From Apophysomyces variabilis (taxonomy: Eukaryota; Mucoromycota; Mucoromycetes; Mucorales; Mucoraceae), in contig MZZL01000395.1 in NCBI GenBank assembly GCA_002749535.1, forward strand, positions 430,543-494,542: a DNA stretch of 64,000 nt, given 5' to 3'. Shown one piece after another: positions 46,641 to 57,963 of the stretch. Positions within the stretch are counted from its first letter, which is position 1; each line of letters begins with the position of its first letter. The notes beneath the pieces were generated by a model, which saw nothing but the letters and a program-made list of their open reading frames with translations, was not told the DNA's origin and did not search any database. The position numbers were made by a program, and so were the translations under genes.

Positions 46641-47492
46641 TTAACTTCCACAGGTCTCGGTCCAGCTACCTTCCCATTTGGCGCAAAAGTTTGAACGTCT
46701 ACGACAGCAAACGTACGAGTAGTTGGGGCAATCGACATCATCCTTGCACTGTGGGAGTATTCCGCCGACGCATTTCTTGTTATTGTTTGTACCGCGGTTT
46801 TCGCAACATTCACCATTGATGGGATCTTGACCAGTACCGCCACAGTTGATTCCGGGTTTCGCTGCAACACACCAATCCCGCCCTCCGCCGCGTTTCACCT
46901 CGCCATAGGGGCAGGAACCACCTTCCTGACGGCACCAACAAAGACCATCATCATGAGGGTTTCCTCTTGTACACCTTCCGTAAACGGCCTTTTCACCGCA
47001 AGCACCACCAAGCTTGCATATCTCATATAATTCGTCTTTTGATCTTGTAGGTAGCTGCATATAACAAAGGCCTTGCCGATTGGCTCCGCCCAGACAACAT
47101 TCACCATTAATAGGCTTTTGACCTGGGCCACCACACGTCTTTCCAGGGATGGGAGCAAGGCACCAATGTTTGTCAGCAGACAAGACTTCCCGTCCAGGAC
47201 AGGTTACATCAGTGTTGCTGCACCAGCAAAAGCCGTCGTCATGAAGATTTCCTCTGCAGCATTTATTGTTTACCGCTTTTTCGCCACACCGACCACAATG
47301 GCCGCAAATTGCATCTATCTGATTCTGAGTCAATGGACCTTGTGGGCCATTCATGGATCCGGGTGAATCTCCGATGCGACCACCAAAGTGGATACCAATA
47401 TAATCGTCTTCCGTAATAACATTTTTGGATGGAGCAGCACTTGCTGCTCCAAGAGCCAATACAAGCGAAACAGCAAATACTGCGATCTTCAT
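46641..47492 (-). CDS. Secreted cysteine-rich modular protein, unknown
   Basis: 283 residues from the ATG at 47492, chosen because it begins a clear signal peptide (MKIAVFAVSLVLALGAASA, cleavage near residue 19-20); the open frame continues 70 codons upstream but that part is not protein-like. After a short linker come repeated Cys modules: CGHCGRCGEKAVNNKCCRG, HDDGFCWCSN, GKTCGGPGQKPINGECCLGG and again CGEKAVYGRCTRGNPHDDG, CWCRQEGG, GINCGGTGQDPINGECCENR, and a distinct C-terminal module (CKDDVDCPNYSYVCCRRRSN). The regular spacing implies disulfide-bonded domains. An extracellular or wall-associated role is inferred. No intron was found. A broken paralogue lies inverted at 48794-49075. Confidence 0.8.
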   Translation of the reverse strand: MKIAVFAVSLVLALGAASAAPSKNVITEDDYIGIHFGGRIGDSPGSMNGPQGPLTQNQIDAICGHCGRCGEKAVNNKCCRGNLHDDGFCWCSNTDVTCPGREVLSADKHWCLAPIPGKTCGGPGQKPINGECCLGGANRQGLCYMQLPTRSKDELYEICKLGGACGEKAVYGRCTRGNPHDDGLCWCRQEGGSCPYGEVKRGGGRDWCVAAKPGINCGGTGQDPINGECCENRGTNNNKKCVGGILPQCKDDVDCPNYSYVCCRRRSNFCAKWEGSWTETCGS

Positions 47493-48793
47493 CTTCTTAA
47501 TATAGTAAGTGATACGCTGAGTGATCTTTGCTGGAATTTCCGGAATATATGAAAGGTTATTAGAGAAGAGAGCTTGGAGATAAAGAGCTTTTTTGTGGTG
47601 ATTTCCTGGCAACTCATCTCTTTCGAACCGGTTTGTTATATAATCGTTGGGTTCGGTTATAGTCTCATAAAGGAAATATGTACGGTACCATTGCCTGAAC
47701 AACGCAAAGGAAACGTCAAACGAACCCCTATGCAGTTCGCTGTGCAGCAGAAAGAAAAATTCATGTTAAGTGTCACAGAAACATACAAAAAGTTAGCATT
47801 AGGAAGTATATTAGCGCCAATTTGACAGCTTGCAGATATTCTCAGAAGGATTCTAGAAGATGACCTTTCGCATTATGGCAAACCGCTATTGATCGAAGTC
47901 GGAGGTCAGTCATTGTTAGATTGGTTGCCATTACGCTTCCTTCACCGTATGAAAAAAGAAAAGGTATTTCACCAGTAACCGGTAGGAAAAAACAGGAACT
48001 TGCGTTCCCGTAGTCTCAATTACGCACAAGATCTTGCATTTTAACTCCATATTTTTTGCATGTATTTCTGTGTTATAAATTCTTAGGCCTGCATTAACGT
48101 ACTTTAAGTTTGTAGCCTTTGATACGCATATAGTTTTGGGTCATATTGCCTAAGATGCTACTATCTAATTATGTATCGATGCTATGGAATCCTAATATAG
48201 CTAATAACTACATTTTTTAAGATGCTATGGTAATGCATAAAAGCTGCTAAGTGGGCGTTAACATATTCTACGTAATGCATGCTTCTTCCACTTCGAACAT
48301 AAACTTATATTGCTCTTGCTCGGGTAACTGTAAGCGTCTTTTTTTCTTGGCGTATATTGCATTGAATATTGTTTTGGTTGTACTAGAAGCATAGCTTTTG
48401 TTTGCATCTGATATTCTTTATTTAGGTGCTGATATAGACAACACTAGCTATATCTTTTTGTGACGATATATGAACAGAACAACTACATACCAACTCTGAT
48501 CAGAAAGAGAGGGATCCTCAAAAACAACACCGATCAAAAGGCTTTTTAGGTTTAGCTTTTCAGACAGCCTAGGATTTAATGGGTAGATTCTTCTTTCGCG
48601 AAATCCGTCGCTTACAAGGCACCCTACGAACTGCAATCATGGTATAAGCTGCCGTACTGAATGCCATAGAAATCGTAGGGATTGATGTTGTGCTTAATTT
48701 GGCTCTAGGATTGTCAAATGAGACATTACGTCCTAAGCCTCCCAACGTGCTGGTGTCAAAGGTTTCCGTACAAAACCTCGAAAAATCACCTGC
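47493..48793. other. Intergenic region between divergent paralogues
   Basis: 1.3 kb, AT-rich. It holds the promoter of the cysteine-rich gene. No other supported gene. Confidence 0.35.
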
Positions 48794-49075
48794 ATGATTT
48801 TAGGTCCAATGATCCAGAAATTAGTCAACAAAAGTTGCGGCGCATGCGACATATGCCGCCATCGCTGCAGGGAAAAATTTAGTGAGAATGGCGTATGTCG
48901 TGTACCCAGGAACACTACGCCCATGTTCTGGATGGGAACAATGTCAACTGATAAACACGAACGGTTTGCCCCATTCCCGGCAAGGTGTGCGGCAGCGCTG
49001 GTTAGGGAACGTATCCACAGTCGGCGTTGTCTTGTTGGAGCAAATCAGAAAGACAAATGTTATACACAGTGACCT
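48794..49075 (+). pseudogene. Inverted, broken paralogue of the secreted cysteine-rich protein
   Basis: Collinear with one module of the gene at 46641-47492 but on the opposite strand. Pieces: CGACDICRHRC (parent CGHCGRCGEK), TMSTDKHERFAP (parent VLSADKHWCLAP), PIPGKVCGSAG in a second frame followed by a stop (parent PIPGKTCGGPG), then back in the first frame RCLVGANQKDKCYTQ (parent CCLGGANRQGLCYMQ). Frameshifts and a stop make it a pseudogene. The signal peptide is not recognisable upstream. Confidence 0.75.
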
Positions 49076-50117
49076 GCAATACCGGAAAAAGAAGTACATC
49101 GATGTTTACGATACTAACAATATAAGGCACTATGGCAAACATACCGTCGAATGATGGCCATATAGGGAAGAAAAGCGTTTATTGTCATAACTAGTAATAC
49201 GCTTGTTATTTTTTTTAAAGAAAAGCAGCTTTTGCGCGAAGTGAAAAGGTAGCTGAGGGAATGCTTGTAGAATCTAAATGTGCTCGGCATGCGTGCGAAA
49301 GTTAAGTGATATGTAAGAGTCGTGGAATCCTAAGCGTATAAATCACCCATAGCCGTTTCTGCAGTGGTTTGGCAAATCAATGTATGAATAGTCAACGCAA
49401 ATCAAGGGGATGGCAAAGATCGTTGATTAGTGTGGCTGGGTTCATCTTTCACAGATGCTAAACTTTCGAAATTGATGAAACCAAACTATAATATCCAGCT
49501 TAGCAAGAGAATTTTATCTCCTACTTGATCGATTCATAGCTCTATTTTCGCCCCTTAAAGGAAAAAGCAATTAAACCGAAGCAAATACAAGAAGGGTCCA
49601 GCACTCGCTGTTATGGCAATTGATGTAGCATTGTAGTCATGGTCACGTATTACGATTTCACCTTTGTTCTTGGTTACTTAAAGAAACCCTGCAATTAGAA
49701 AGGGAAAATTATTTCATGTCTTCTTCACCACCAAATGCTGAGCGTTTTAGCAGGAGATGTAGCCGTTTCAATAGTATTAAAACGTCAAGTGCTCCGACAT
49801 AATGATATATGGTGACCATGTCAAGATCGACGATTCAAGATCCATTATCTATGCTTCTGCAGCTATCTCTTGCTTTGCTAACCATTGCTATATTCGCTTT
49901 CTTTCACTGATTATCCACCGTATGCTGTACAACCTTAATTGCAAAGATCCTCTTAGTAAGGTATAGATGAGGGATCTTGTACGGTTGTGTATTGCAACAC
50001 GATCCATTATGCAATGGATTGACTCTCTCTTTCTATGCCGACCTAGGGCACAGTCACGTTGATAAAGTGCAGACGACTGAAGGTTTGGGCTTGCAGCTTC
50101 TGCTCCTTTTCAAAAAG
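49076..50117. other. Intergenic region, no gene seen
   Basis: 1.04 kb upstream of the dynamitin gene. No recognisable coding sequence. Confidence 0.4.
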
Positions 50118-52076
50118 ATGAGTTCCAAGTACTCTGGCCTGCCAGACATCGTACGTACTTATGCCCTGAGATGGGGCTGTCCTGACATGTAACAGGCTCA
50201 CAAAGACTCGCTGTATGCATAGGATGACCAACAAGATGTGTACGAAACACCGGACGTTACCGAGGGTCTGCAGAACACATTGTTCGATGAACAGGTACCG
50301 GCGTGCAACGTTGTAATAAGAGAGGCAGGCAAAGTTCCGAACTGACCGAAACCGCTGGCCACTATTGCTTTCTAGGCGAGTGATGATGATAACGAGAATG
50401 TAGTGCGGGCGAACGTTTCTGTAAAGGACGCAACAGCGAAATTTCAAGATAGTGTAGTAGATGCCACTGGAACCGGTAATGACGAGATAAACAAAGTCGA
50501 ATGTCATCTTTCTTTTCCACAACCTCAGTTAACACGCCGGTGAATAGACTTCTCTGATCGTCTTACTCGAAGGAAAAAGGCTATGTACCGTACATACGTC
50601 CGAAGACCTCCTGCTCTTGAAACAGACGAATACGAAATCTTGCCCAAAGAACTAGCGTTACAAGAAACGTCATTGCAGAAGTTACGCCGACTGATGTTTG
50701 AAGTGCAGGAATTAAATGAGGAATTATCCAAATCAGACGTAAGATACGGATTGACGCTAGAGACGAAATGATGCTGACCAGAACATGGATTTTGACAGGA
50801 AAATACCACTCCTGAAACCCGCGAGTCCCATATATCCCAAGCAGATCTACTCTCTCGACTATCCTATTTGCAATCCGATCTATCCAGACTGAATCAACAG
50901 TTTGGGAATATGGATGTGCACGATAGCAACACTTACGGGAAACGCATTGATGAAGCTAAAAATCTCATAAAACAACTGGAAGCATACAAAAACCAGTCAA
51001 GCACCAAACCAAAAGAGCAGGAAGCTAATGACGATGCGGTTTTGGTTGATAAGAACGATAAAGGCGATGTACGTTGCAATCAAACAAATGCTTACGAAGG
51101 AAGATTTCTAACTTGATATTGGCATCTAGATGGTCACCTATGAGCTTTACTATACCCCGGAGACAGCGAAACTTCATAAGCAGACCAAGATCGCGGACAT
51201 TGATGAACGTATTGCCAAAATGGAAAGCTTAGTAGGCACAGCAGCCGGTCAAGGCTTGGAGGATCTGGTAAAAACATTTCTCTGTCTTAGTTTATATATC
51301 GGAAAGTTCTAATTGTGTACTTCTTTATCTATAGCCTTCAAACATCGCTTCCACCTCGCTCATCAATACGATTTCAAAGCTTGAACAGCAGATCACGGTT
51401 CTTGCGCAACCCAAGCTGCTTGACACGGTTGCGAAAAGAGTAACCACTCTGAACACGGCATTGGATCGCCTAAACGAACTTAAATCTGGTCGCAAAGACG
51501 TGTCTAGTTCTCTTGGATATGGTATTGGTGGTGTAACCGCAACCAATCCAATGCCAGCAGGAGGCCAACCTGCACTTGGCACTGCAGAAGGTCAGAACCA
51601 AGAGAACGGAGGTTTGTCGAATGATACGGAAGAAAAGGTATTCATACAAAACCGGATCATTGTTAAATGGCACGAGCTTAGTTGGGCATGGACATTAGGT
51701 CAATCGTCTATTTTCGACGATGGAAAAGATAGATCCTTTGCTTAGCTTGACCCCAGCTTTGTTGACCAGACTCAAGGCTTTGCAGGGTTTGCATACAGAA
51801 GCAGCTACATTTGGGCGGTCTGTCAAAGTCATTTCAGAAGAACAGAGCCGAATGTCTGAGGAACTAAAGAGTCTTACGACGACTTGCGATTTGGTAATAA
51901 TAGAGACAGCGATGCTTTTGTTTTTGTTCTTACTCATCTATTCTTTCTTTCATTGTCTTTTACAGCTAAACCAAAGCTTGAAGGAAAATGAGGAATCAAT
52001 CAATAAGAACATTAATATCATTGATACGAGGATGACAGAACTGGTTCAGCGTGTAGCTGCGCTACAAAACTCATAG
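50118..52076 (+). CDS. Dynamitin (dynactin subunit 2)
   Basis: Shoulder subunit of dynactin, the activator of cytoplasmic dynein. Nine exons: 50118-50150, 50223-50294, 50376-50475, 50548-50738, 50799-51068, 51130-51267, 51335-51637, 51699-51893 and 51966-52076, giving 470 residues. N-terminus KYSGLPDI then DVYETPDV is the conserved dynamitin start that binds the Arp1 filament. Next come FSDRLTRRKKAMYRTYV, EYEILPKELALQETSLQKL, ELYYTPETAKLHKQTKIADI and long coiled coils (about residues 95-215, 225-345 and 360-465), ending TELVQRVAALQNS. A minus-strand ORF over the first exons is a shadow. Together with the kinesin at 59.8 kb it makes this end of the window rich in microtubule-motor genes. Confidence 0.94.
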
Positions 52077-52482
52077 AATTTTTTTTCTGCAGAAAGAAGG
52101 GGAAGTCGAACGCTAATTTTTAAAAGATTTAACCTTGCTCCAAACGATAAGCAAATTAAAGACGCTTCCGCAATATCTTATAATGAAAGAAATCGAATTG
52201 CATAATATATCTGGACCCCTATGCCTTGATGGAAGAGAAAGAAACCTTTTCTCCTAATAGGACAGGTGTTGCAATTGCTTCACACACATGGATGGCATAC
52301 AGCAAATTGCTAAGTAGGATTGGTATTATTTTATTTACTGAGAAAACTATGGTGACGGAATAGGTTCAGAATTTCACAGGCCACGTGTAACCCGCTTTTT
52401 GTATGTGTGTCAGTGTGTGTATGCGTGCGCGCATTTGACCAGTAACATAATTGAAGCTCTTTACGGTTCTTAATTCCTCTCC
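52077..52482. other. Intergenic region, no gene seen
   Basis: 406 bp, T-rich, with a short GTGTGT/GCGCGC run at 52402-52434. Confidence 0.4.
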
Positions 52483-53127
52483 ATGCCTGTGCAAGATGAT
52501 CGTAACGAAATGCTAGCGGCTGCCGCCAAACGTAAGGTAACCCATCACTCCTATGAAAAAGATTAGTTTGTGTGGACAGAAAGCATAAAAGAGGAGATTT
52601 TTCTTGTTCATGCCAAATCATACCTCGATGTTTGACCATGCGCTCAGTTACAAAAATATCAAAGCAGAAAGGCTGTCTCAGGGACGGACCGAGATCAGTC
52701 AGGCAGTGATGACTTGAAACAAAAACTGGAAAAGGCCGAAGAGAAAATACGTCTTATGGAACTGCAATTGGATAAATTACGACAGGAGAACAAGACATTA
52801 CATCAATTATTGGAAAGTGAAGTACTATCCGATCAAATAAATCTCACGTTTGCAGATGGCGAGACATTGGGTAAAATTTATATACGCATGAGTCTTAAGG
52901 AAGATTATTAATGAATGGAGTTTATTTGTATCTTTACACAGAATCCTATGAAAAAGAAGAAAGGTAAAAACTATCTGTTCAAAAGACAACCAAACAAAGG
53001 GAGGATAGCGCGTCTAACTAGCAAAAATGAATGGGTGGTGGTACTTAGATTTATACTTGAGGAGACAAGGACGCGATTGACCGAGTTGCGAGAGCGATAC
53101 AAATACCGCACTGAAGGTACGGGATAA
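52483..53127 (+). CDS. 125-residue coiled-coil protein, unknown
   Basis: Four exons, 52483-52536, 52648-52870, 52942-52963 and 53049-53127, join in frame. N-terminus MPVQDDRNEMLAAAAKRKLQ with KYQSRKA resembles the basic helix that opens several golgin-type proteins. Then a coiled coil about residues 40-78 (KLEKAEEKIRLMELQLDKLR, QENKTLHQLL), a hydrophilic middle (LTFADGETLGESYEKEER) and a final helix (ETRTRLTELRERYKYRT). Exon 3 is 22 nt. No family could be assigned. Splice phases support the model, but without a homologue the last exons are less certain. Confidence 0.65.
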
Positions 53128-55272
53128 ATGGATCCTTTTCATGGAAATGGATTGCATAACCATCGCCCATTAGAGCTTTGTAGTGGCTGTGTGGGTGAAA
53201 TGCTAGAGATTTGAGGGATTACATTAATCATAAACTGTCCAAGGAGGACAGAACAGTAAATAGGACACTCTTTGCCTCCTTATAAACTTGCATAATCGAA
53301 ACTTTTGCTGTTACTACTTTGGTCCACTCCTTATGGGGAAATTTGAATCACTGCTTCAGCTTAAATCACTTGTTTCAATGTTGTTCGCTCCTCATACATT
53401 GCCAAATCATTGAAGTTAATAAACGCTTTCCCTGTTTTGTTTTACATCAACTGGAAGACACAAGTGACGTACTATTGCTCTCAACTACATAAATTGATTT
53501 AGGCACATGGTTTTGCTTAATAATGAATAAAAAGGAAATCATAAGAGCTAACCTCACAAAATCATAGTGCTCCAACCTGTTTTCCCACCCTCTATTGACT
53601 CGTGTAAGATCATCACGGGTAGAAAATAAAAAATGAGCGATGAACAAGGAGTGCAGGCATACAAAAAGAACAATAGGATAGCCCAAAATATCACGAGTCA
53701 TCAAGCTTTTGAGTGCTTTGTACAGACAACAACAAAAAGCTAATGATGCTATATATGATCATGTGGATCCAGGGAAAAAATAAGCCTGTTTTGGTCAGTC
53801 TATTCCATAATCCGTCACTGCCTATCTGAATTCATCTTGGTCTTGAGGACCATACAGTTAGCAAGACAGTGGCAAATTCATGATATATGCATAATATTGC
53901 ACTTTGCTATTTATGCTTGCAATTAGCCTAGTGGTCTCCGTGTGAGAAGCACATGAAAGCCTACATATCAGGAGCGCCTACAGAGAAACTACTGTATTTC
54001 GGATTTTTGCACCGTCAGACATGGTTCAGTTTAGGATTGATTGATATAGTCAAAACAAAAAGGATGTGACACATGGGCTACCTTAAATCTGGAATAGATG
54101 AAGGTGGGTGTGATGATAAGGATGTGTCACGTTTTCCAAAGCAAAAGAAGAACGGGTTCAAACCTATCTGCAGTCATTGTATTCTTTTATTAACCGAGTG
54201 GAAAACTCAGTCGAAATTGAAACTATTCTATAAGGAAGGAAGGAGGCATGTATTGCTATTAGAATAATGAACTTCTTCGAGGGAAATTGTTTCTATATTA
54301 TACTCCACTTAGAAAAACGGTGAAGTGCCCAAAGGTGTTTCTATTGTATCCCCGAAAGGCCCGGGCGCGTTGTCACCCTATGGTGGTACGGAATGCAGTG
54401 GCGAAAGAAAAATTTTGATTCAGTGCCAGCCCTAAAACAGTGAGACTTCATGTGATGGGAAATTGGCAAGTTGGAAAACAAATCGCATCTTTCTCTCTCT
54501 CACTCATTCTCTCTCTTTTTTTCCCTTTCATCTGCAATATTGGTCATACGCATAATATATCTTTCTGGTTTCAGGGAAGAATGGCCCCCCGGGGAGAAAA
54601 AAAAAACAGCAATTGCTTCCTTGCTTCCATGTGGTTTTGCAGGTTAAACATAACATAATGAGAGCCTGGAAAAACACGAATCAAACTGAACAGGGAAAGA
54701 AAGATGATAATCCATAGCGGATCTTGGGACAAAAGTCAAACCTTAGTATGATTAAGGTTTTGCATTATTCTTTTTTATCTTATTGTTGATAAAAAACAAA
54801 GCAAGTTGGAGTGATATGAAACCATGCATTCATTTTTGCTTTTCGTTCTTTCTCTCTTGGATCAAGTTGCGACTGAGATCATGGACCTGACAATAATAAA
54901 GGTTCCTAAATGATGATTGGTCAGAAGTGCTCTGGGACCGTGATACAGGTGGCTCCTTGACATCGGATGCAGCACCTGTATGTCCAATCATATTACTGCT
55001 TACTGTAGCAATGTGCCTTTCCGCATTCAGAAAAGATCTGCTTTTGTCCGGAGAGCACGTTAAAAATAAATTCTCCAGAGAGAGAAAGTAACCACGATGA
55101 AGCACTAAACGGAAAAATAAAAAAAAATTATGATGAAATTTTATCAATTTCATTGGCGCGTGGGTAGAGTGTCATCCTCTCTCTTTCTCTCTTCTTACTC
55201 TCTCTTCTTACTCTCTTTCTGTTTCTTTTTCTCCTTTTTTTTTCTTCTTTTACCTCTTCTAATAAAATCATC
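53128..55272. other. Long intergenic region, no gene seen
   Basis: 2.1 kb. Short ORFs (such as 54073-54267, plus, and 53704-53447, minus) are not recognised. The last 110 bp form a CT-rich tract that is annotated separately. Confidence 0.4.
55168..55262 (+). promoter_or_regulatory. CT-rich tract before a start codon
   Basis: Nearly pure pyrimidine run (CTCTCTCTTTCTCTC type) ending 10 bp before the ATG at 55273. Such tracts often mark strongly expressed fungal promoters and 5' leaders; function is inferred from position. Confidence 0.5.
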
Positions 55273-56563
55273 ATGGCCAGAAATAACCGCACCCAACGCC
55301 GTAACCGCAAGCAACAGGAACAAAAGGCCCAAAAGAAAGCTGCTCAAGCTCAAGTGTCGGCTTCACCCACAGGAAGCAATTCCACTAGCACAACCGCGTC
55401 ATCCACAGAGAAATCAAACTTGGATCAGGCTCCGACCACCGAGAACCAAATCACAGAAAAAGATCAACCCAAAGTAACCGTGAATGATGCGGAGCTGAAG
55501 GAAGATAAAACACCCAAGGGCGAGGAAACTCAAAACGAGGAGAAACAGAACAAGAAAGAAGAAGCGCCCGTCACGGAAAACCAATCTCCGGTAATTCAGG
55601 AGAACAACATCACGACGCCCAGCGTGTCTGAACCTCCTAAGGAGGCGTCAAAACCCTCTGAAACCATTGAAGAGCGCCAATCGGTGTCATCATCGCCTGT
55701 TGTCAATGAAGAAAAGACGACATCCCAGGAGCCAGTCCAAACCACTGAGGCAGCCAAGCAAACCGAAAAAGTTGTGCCTGAAGTAAAGGAGAGCGCAGAA
55801 ATGGAGACAGAGAAGCAAGTCAGCTCTAAGGATACCGCGCCCGCCGTCGTCCTGGACGACAAGAAGACAGATTCCTCAGAACTTAAGGAACAGCCAAAGC
55901 CTGCTGTTGTCGAAGTGCAAGAAGAGAAGAAGCAAGCTGAGCCATCCGTCACATCAGAGGAAGTGAAGCCGGCAGAGCAGCCGCCACAGACCGCGAAGGA
56001 CGAAATCAAGCCGGCAGAAAAGTCTCATGAGACGGTCAAGGAAAAGAAGGAAGAGGACACAGCCAATGCAGTGGCGACACCTGAGACAGTTGAAGAAGAA
56101 GCAAAGACCACCGTTATTGCTACCGCTACACCTACTATTCCTGTTCCTGAGAAAGAGATTCTGTCTAAGGAAGACGTTGTGACCGCAATCGCTACTCCTG
56201 CTGCCGGTCCAGCAACCGAAAAACAGACAGAGAAGCCCAAGGAAGAAGCGGAGACAAAAGTCATTGAAAAAGAGACTGTCCAAACCGAGCAAGTCAGCAA
56301 GACAGTGACGAGTACCAAGGAGGTGACGGAAGTCAAAAAGGATAAAACAGTTGTGAAGGAGAAGACAAAAAGCCGAGAAATTGACGGAAAGCCGGTGCAG
56401 AAGAAAAAGTCTGGTTTGATTGGTCTCTTCAAGAAGAACAAGGTACACTTCCTTTTAGATTTTTATCAGTTAGGTTTACTTATTCATATTATGTGATTAG
56501 GAAAAGACACCTTCAACGACAGACAAGGAAACCAAACGCAAAACATGGCAATTCTGGAAATAA
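55273..56563 (+). CDS. Lys/Glu/Thr-rich disordered protein, unknown
   Basis: Two exons, 55273-56442 and 56501-56563, give 410 residues. Starts with a basic stretch (MARNNRTQRRNRKQQEQKAQ), then about 330 residues of low-complexity Glu/Lys/Thr/Val/Pro sequence with loose repeats (EEVKPAEQPPQTAKDEIKPA, TATPTIPVPEKEILSKEDVV), and a basic C-terminus with SGLIGLFKKNK then KRKTWQFWK. The hydrophobic-basic end LIGLFKK and WQFWK could be a membrane- or partner-binding anchor. No folded domain is recognised. G+C-richer codon use than the flanking DNA indicates a real, selected gene. Confidence 0.8.
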
Positions 56564-56621
56564 GCTCATCGGGTTGCGCCTTTTACTCACACAAACAACA
56601 AACAAACAAACACACGCACAT

Positions 56622-56653
<32 letters not shown>

Positions 56654-57963
56654 CCAAAAAAAATAGTATCCTATCCTTCTTCCCTTTTCTTTCTTATGTA
56701 GTCTTTTTCTTCGCTTACTTCTTAACGAGATATAATGGTGCTTTCTGCTTTAGAATTGAGATTTTTAATATCAAACATTGATTATCCCATGTCTTGATCA
56801 GGTCAATTGTTGTGTATGTCTTTTTGAATGAGGAAGCCGTTGTTTTGTTTCTCTTTCGCCCCCTTTTTTTTTGTCTTACATCATGGTTGTAGGAATGCAT
56901 TAGGCGCCAAAAGCAAAAAAAAACTATACCACTTGTGAAATGAGCCCCTTTTACCATGAGACGCGTGCTTCTCTCATATAAAATACACAAGAAAAAGGCC
57001 TTTCGAAATTCCCCTTAATTGTTTGGATCTACCTTTTTAAGACCGCCAAGCCTTTTTTTTTTCGTATTTTTGACATCTGTATCTCCGCTTGGCCCGATGC
57101 CCTTTTAACATGGCATTTTCCAAGAAATACATCTATAGATTGTGAGCATCCATAAGCCAAGATCATATCTCTCTCCGTTTTTTTACAAGACTATAAAAAA
57201 AAGATGGCCTCAATGCGGCCATAACTTTTGGTTTTCTCATTTTTACTTGTTTAGGGAAATAGAAAGGGGGAAAGCAAAAACTTTTGCGATCAAAATAAGA
57301 GTAAGGGTTCCTGATTTCATGTTTCTAAAGAGCGACTTTGATTTATCTTGAAACTTTGCCAATGATTTTATCCCATGTATGTCATTGATCCTGGAGCTGA
57401 TCTATGACCCTGCCATTGGCAAAGAATGCAGACAGTAATGACATGCTATTTTGGGAAACACCCTGTGAAGCGGAGATGAGGTGCGGGAAGCACACACACA
57501 GAGCGAGAGAAAGACAGATAGGGGGAAGGGAAGAGAGACTCCATGCCTATGACGCACATGTATCTCTCTCTCTGTCAATTGCAAAAATCCTCATTAAGAA
57601 GTGTATACAAGGTTCTATCCGAGGGCGAGACATTGTGCTTTTTCCTTTTCCTTGTCGAAAAAGGACCCTTTCCACTAAACAAGGATACGCTGATCTGCTG
57701 GATCGATTGAGATAGAATAAGGTAGCAGTAAAGTGATCATTTATTAATATTGGAGTGATAGCAGGGAAATGGACTTGATCGTCCTTGCGTTTTCAATTAG
57801 CAAGACTTTCTCCTTCTTAAGCACATTATGCGAATTGAGAGGTGACTGTTAAGACTGGTGTTCGATGTCGCCTGTGACTTTCAAAGACAGGGGAACACTT
57901 CGAAAATCAGCTCACGGAAAAAAAAAAGAGGGAGAGCAAAAAAGAAACAGGTCGTTGGCTATT
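56564..57963. other. Intergenic region with a CA microsatellite
   Basis: 1.4 kb without a supported gene. A (CA)n-type microsatellite occupies about 56611-56653, just after the upstream stop. T-rich and A-rich tracts elsewhere. Short ORFs at 57142 and 57404 are unrecognised. Confidence 0.45.

Noticed and set aside
46641..47702. 353-codon version of the cysteine-rich protein
   Set aside because: The upstream 70 codons precede a perfect signal peptide and would bury it; the start at 47492 is preferred.
50043..50522. 159-codon minus-strand ORF with hydrophobic stretches
   Set aside because: It is antisense to the first three dynamitin exons, which are supported by family similarity and splice phases.
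54830..55310. Minus-strand ORFs upstream of the Lys/Glu-rich gene
   Set aside because: They are translations of the CT-rich tract and AT-rich spacer with no protein-like features.
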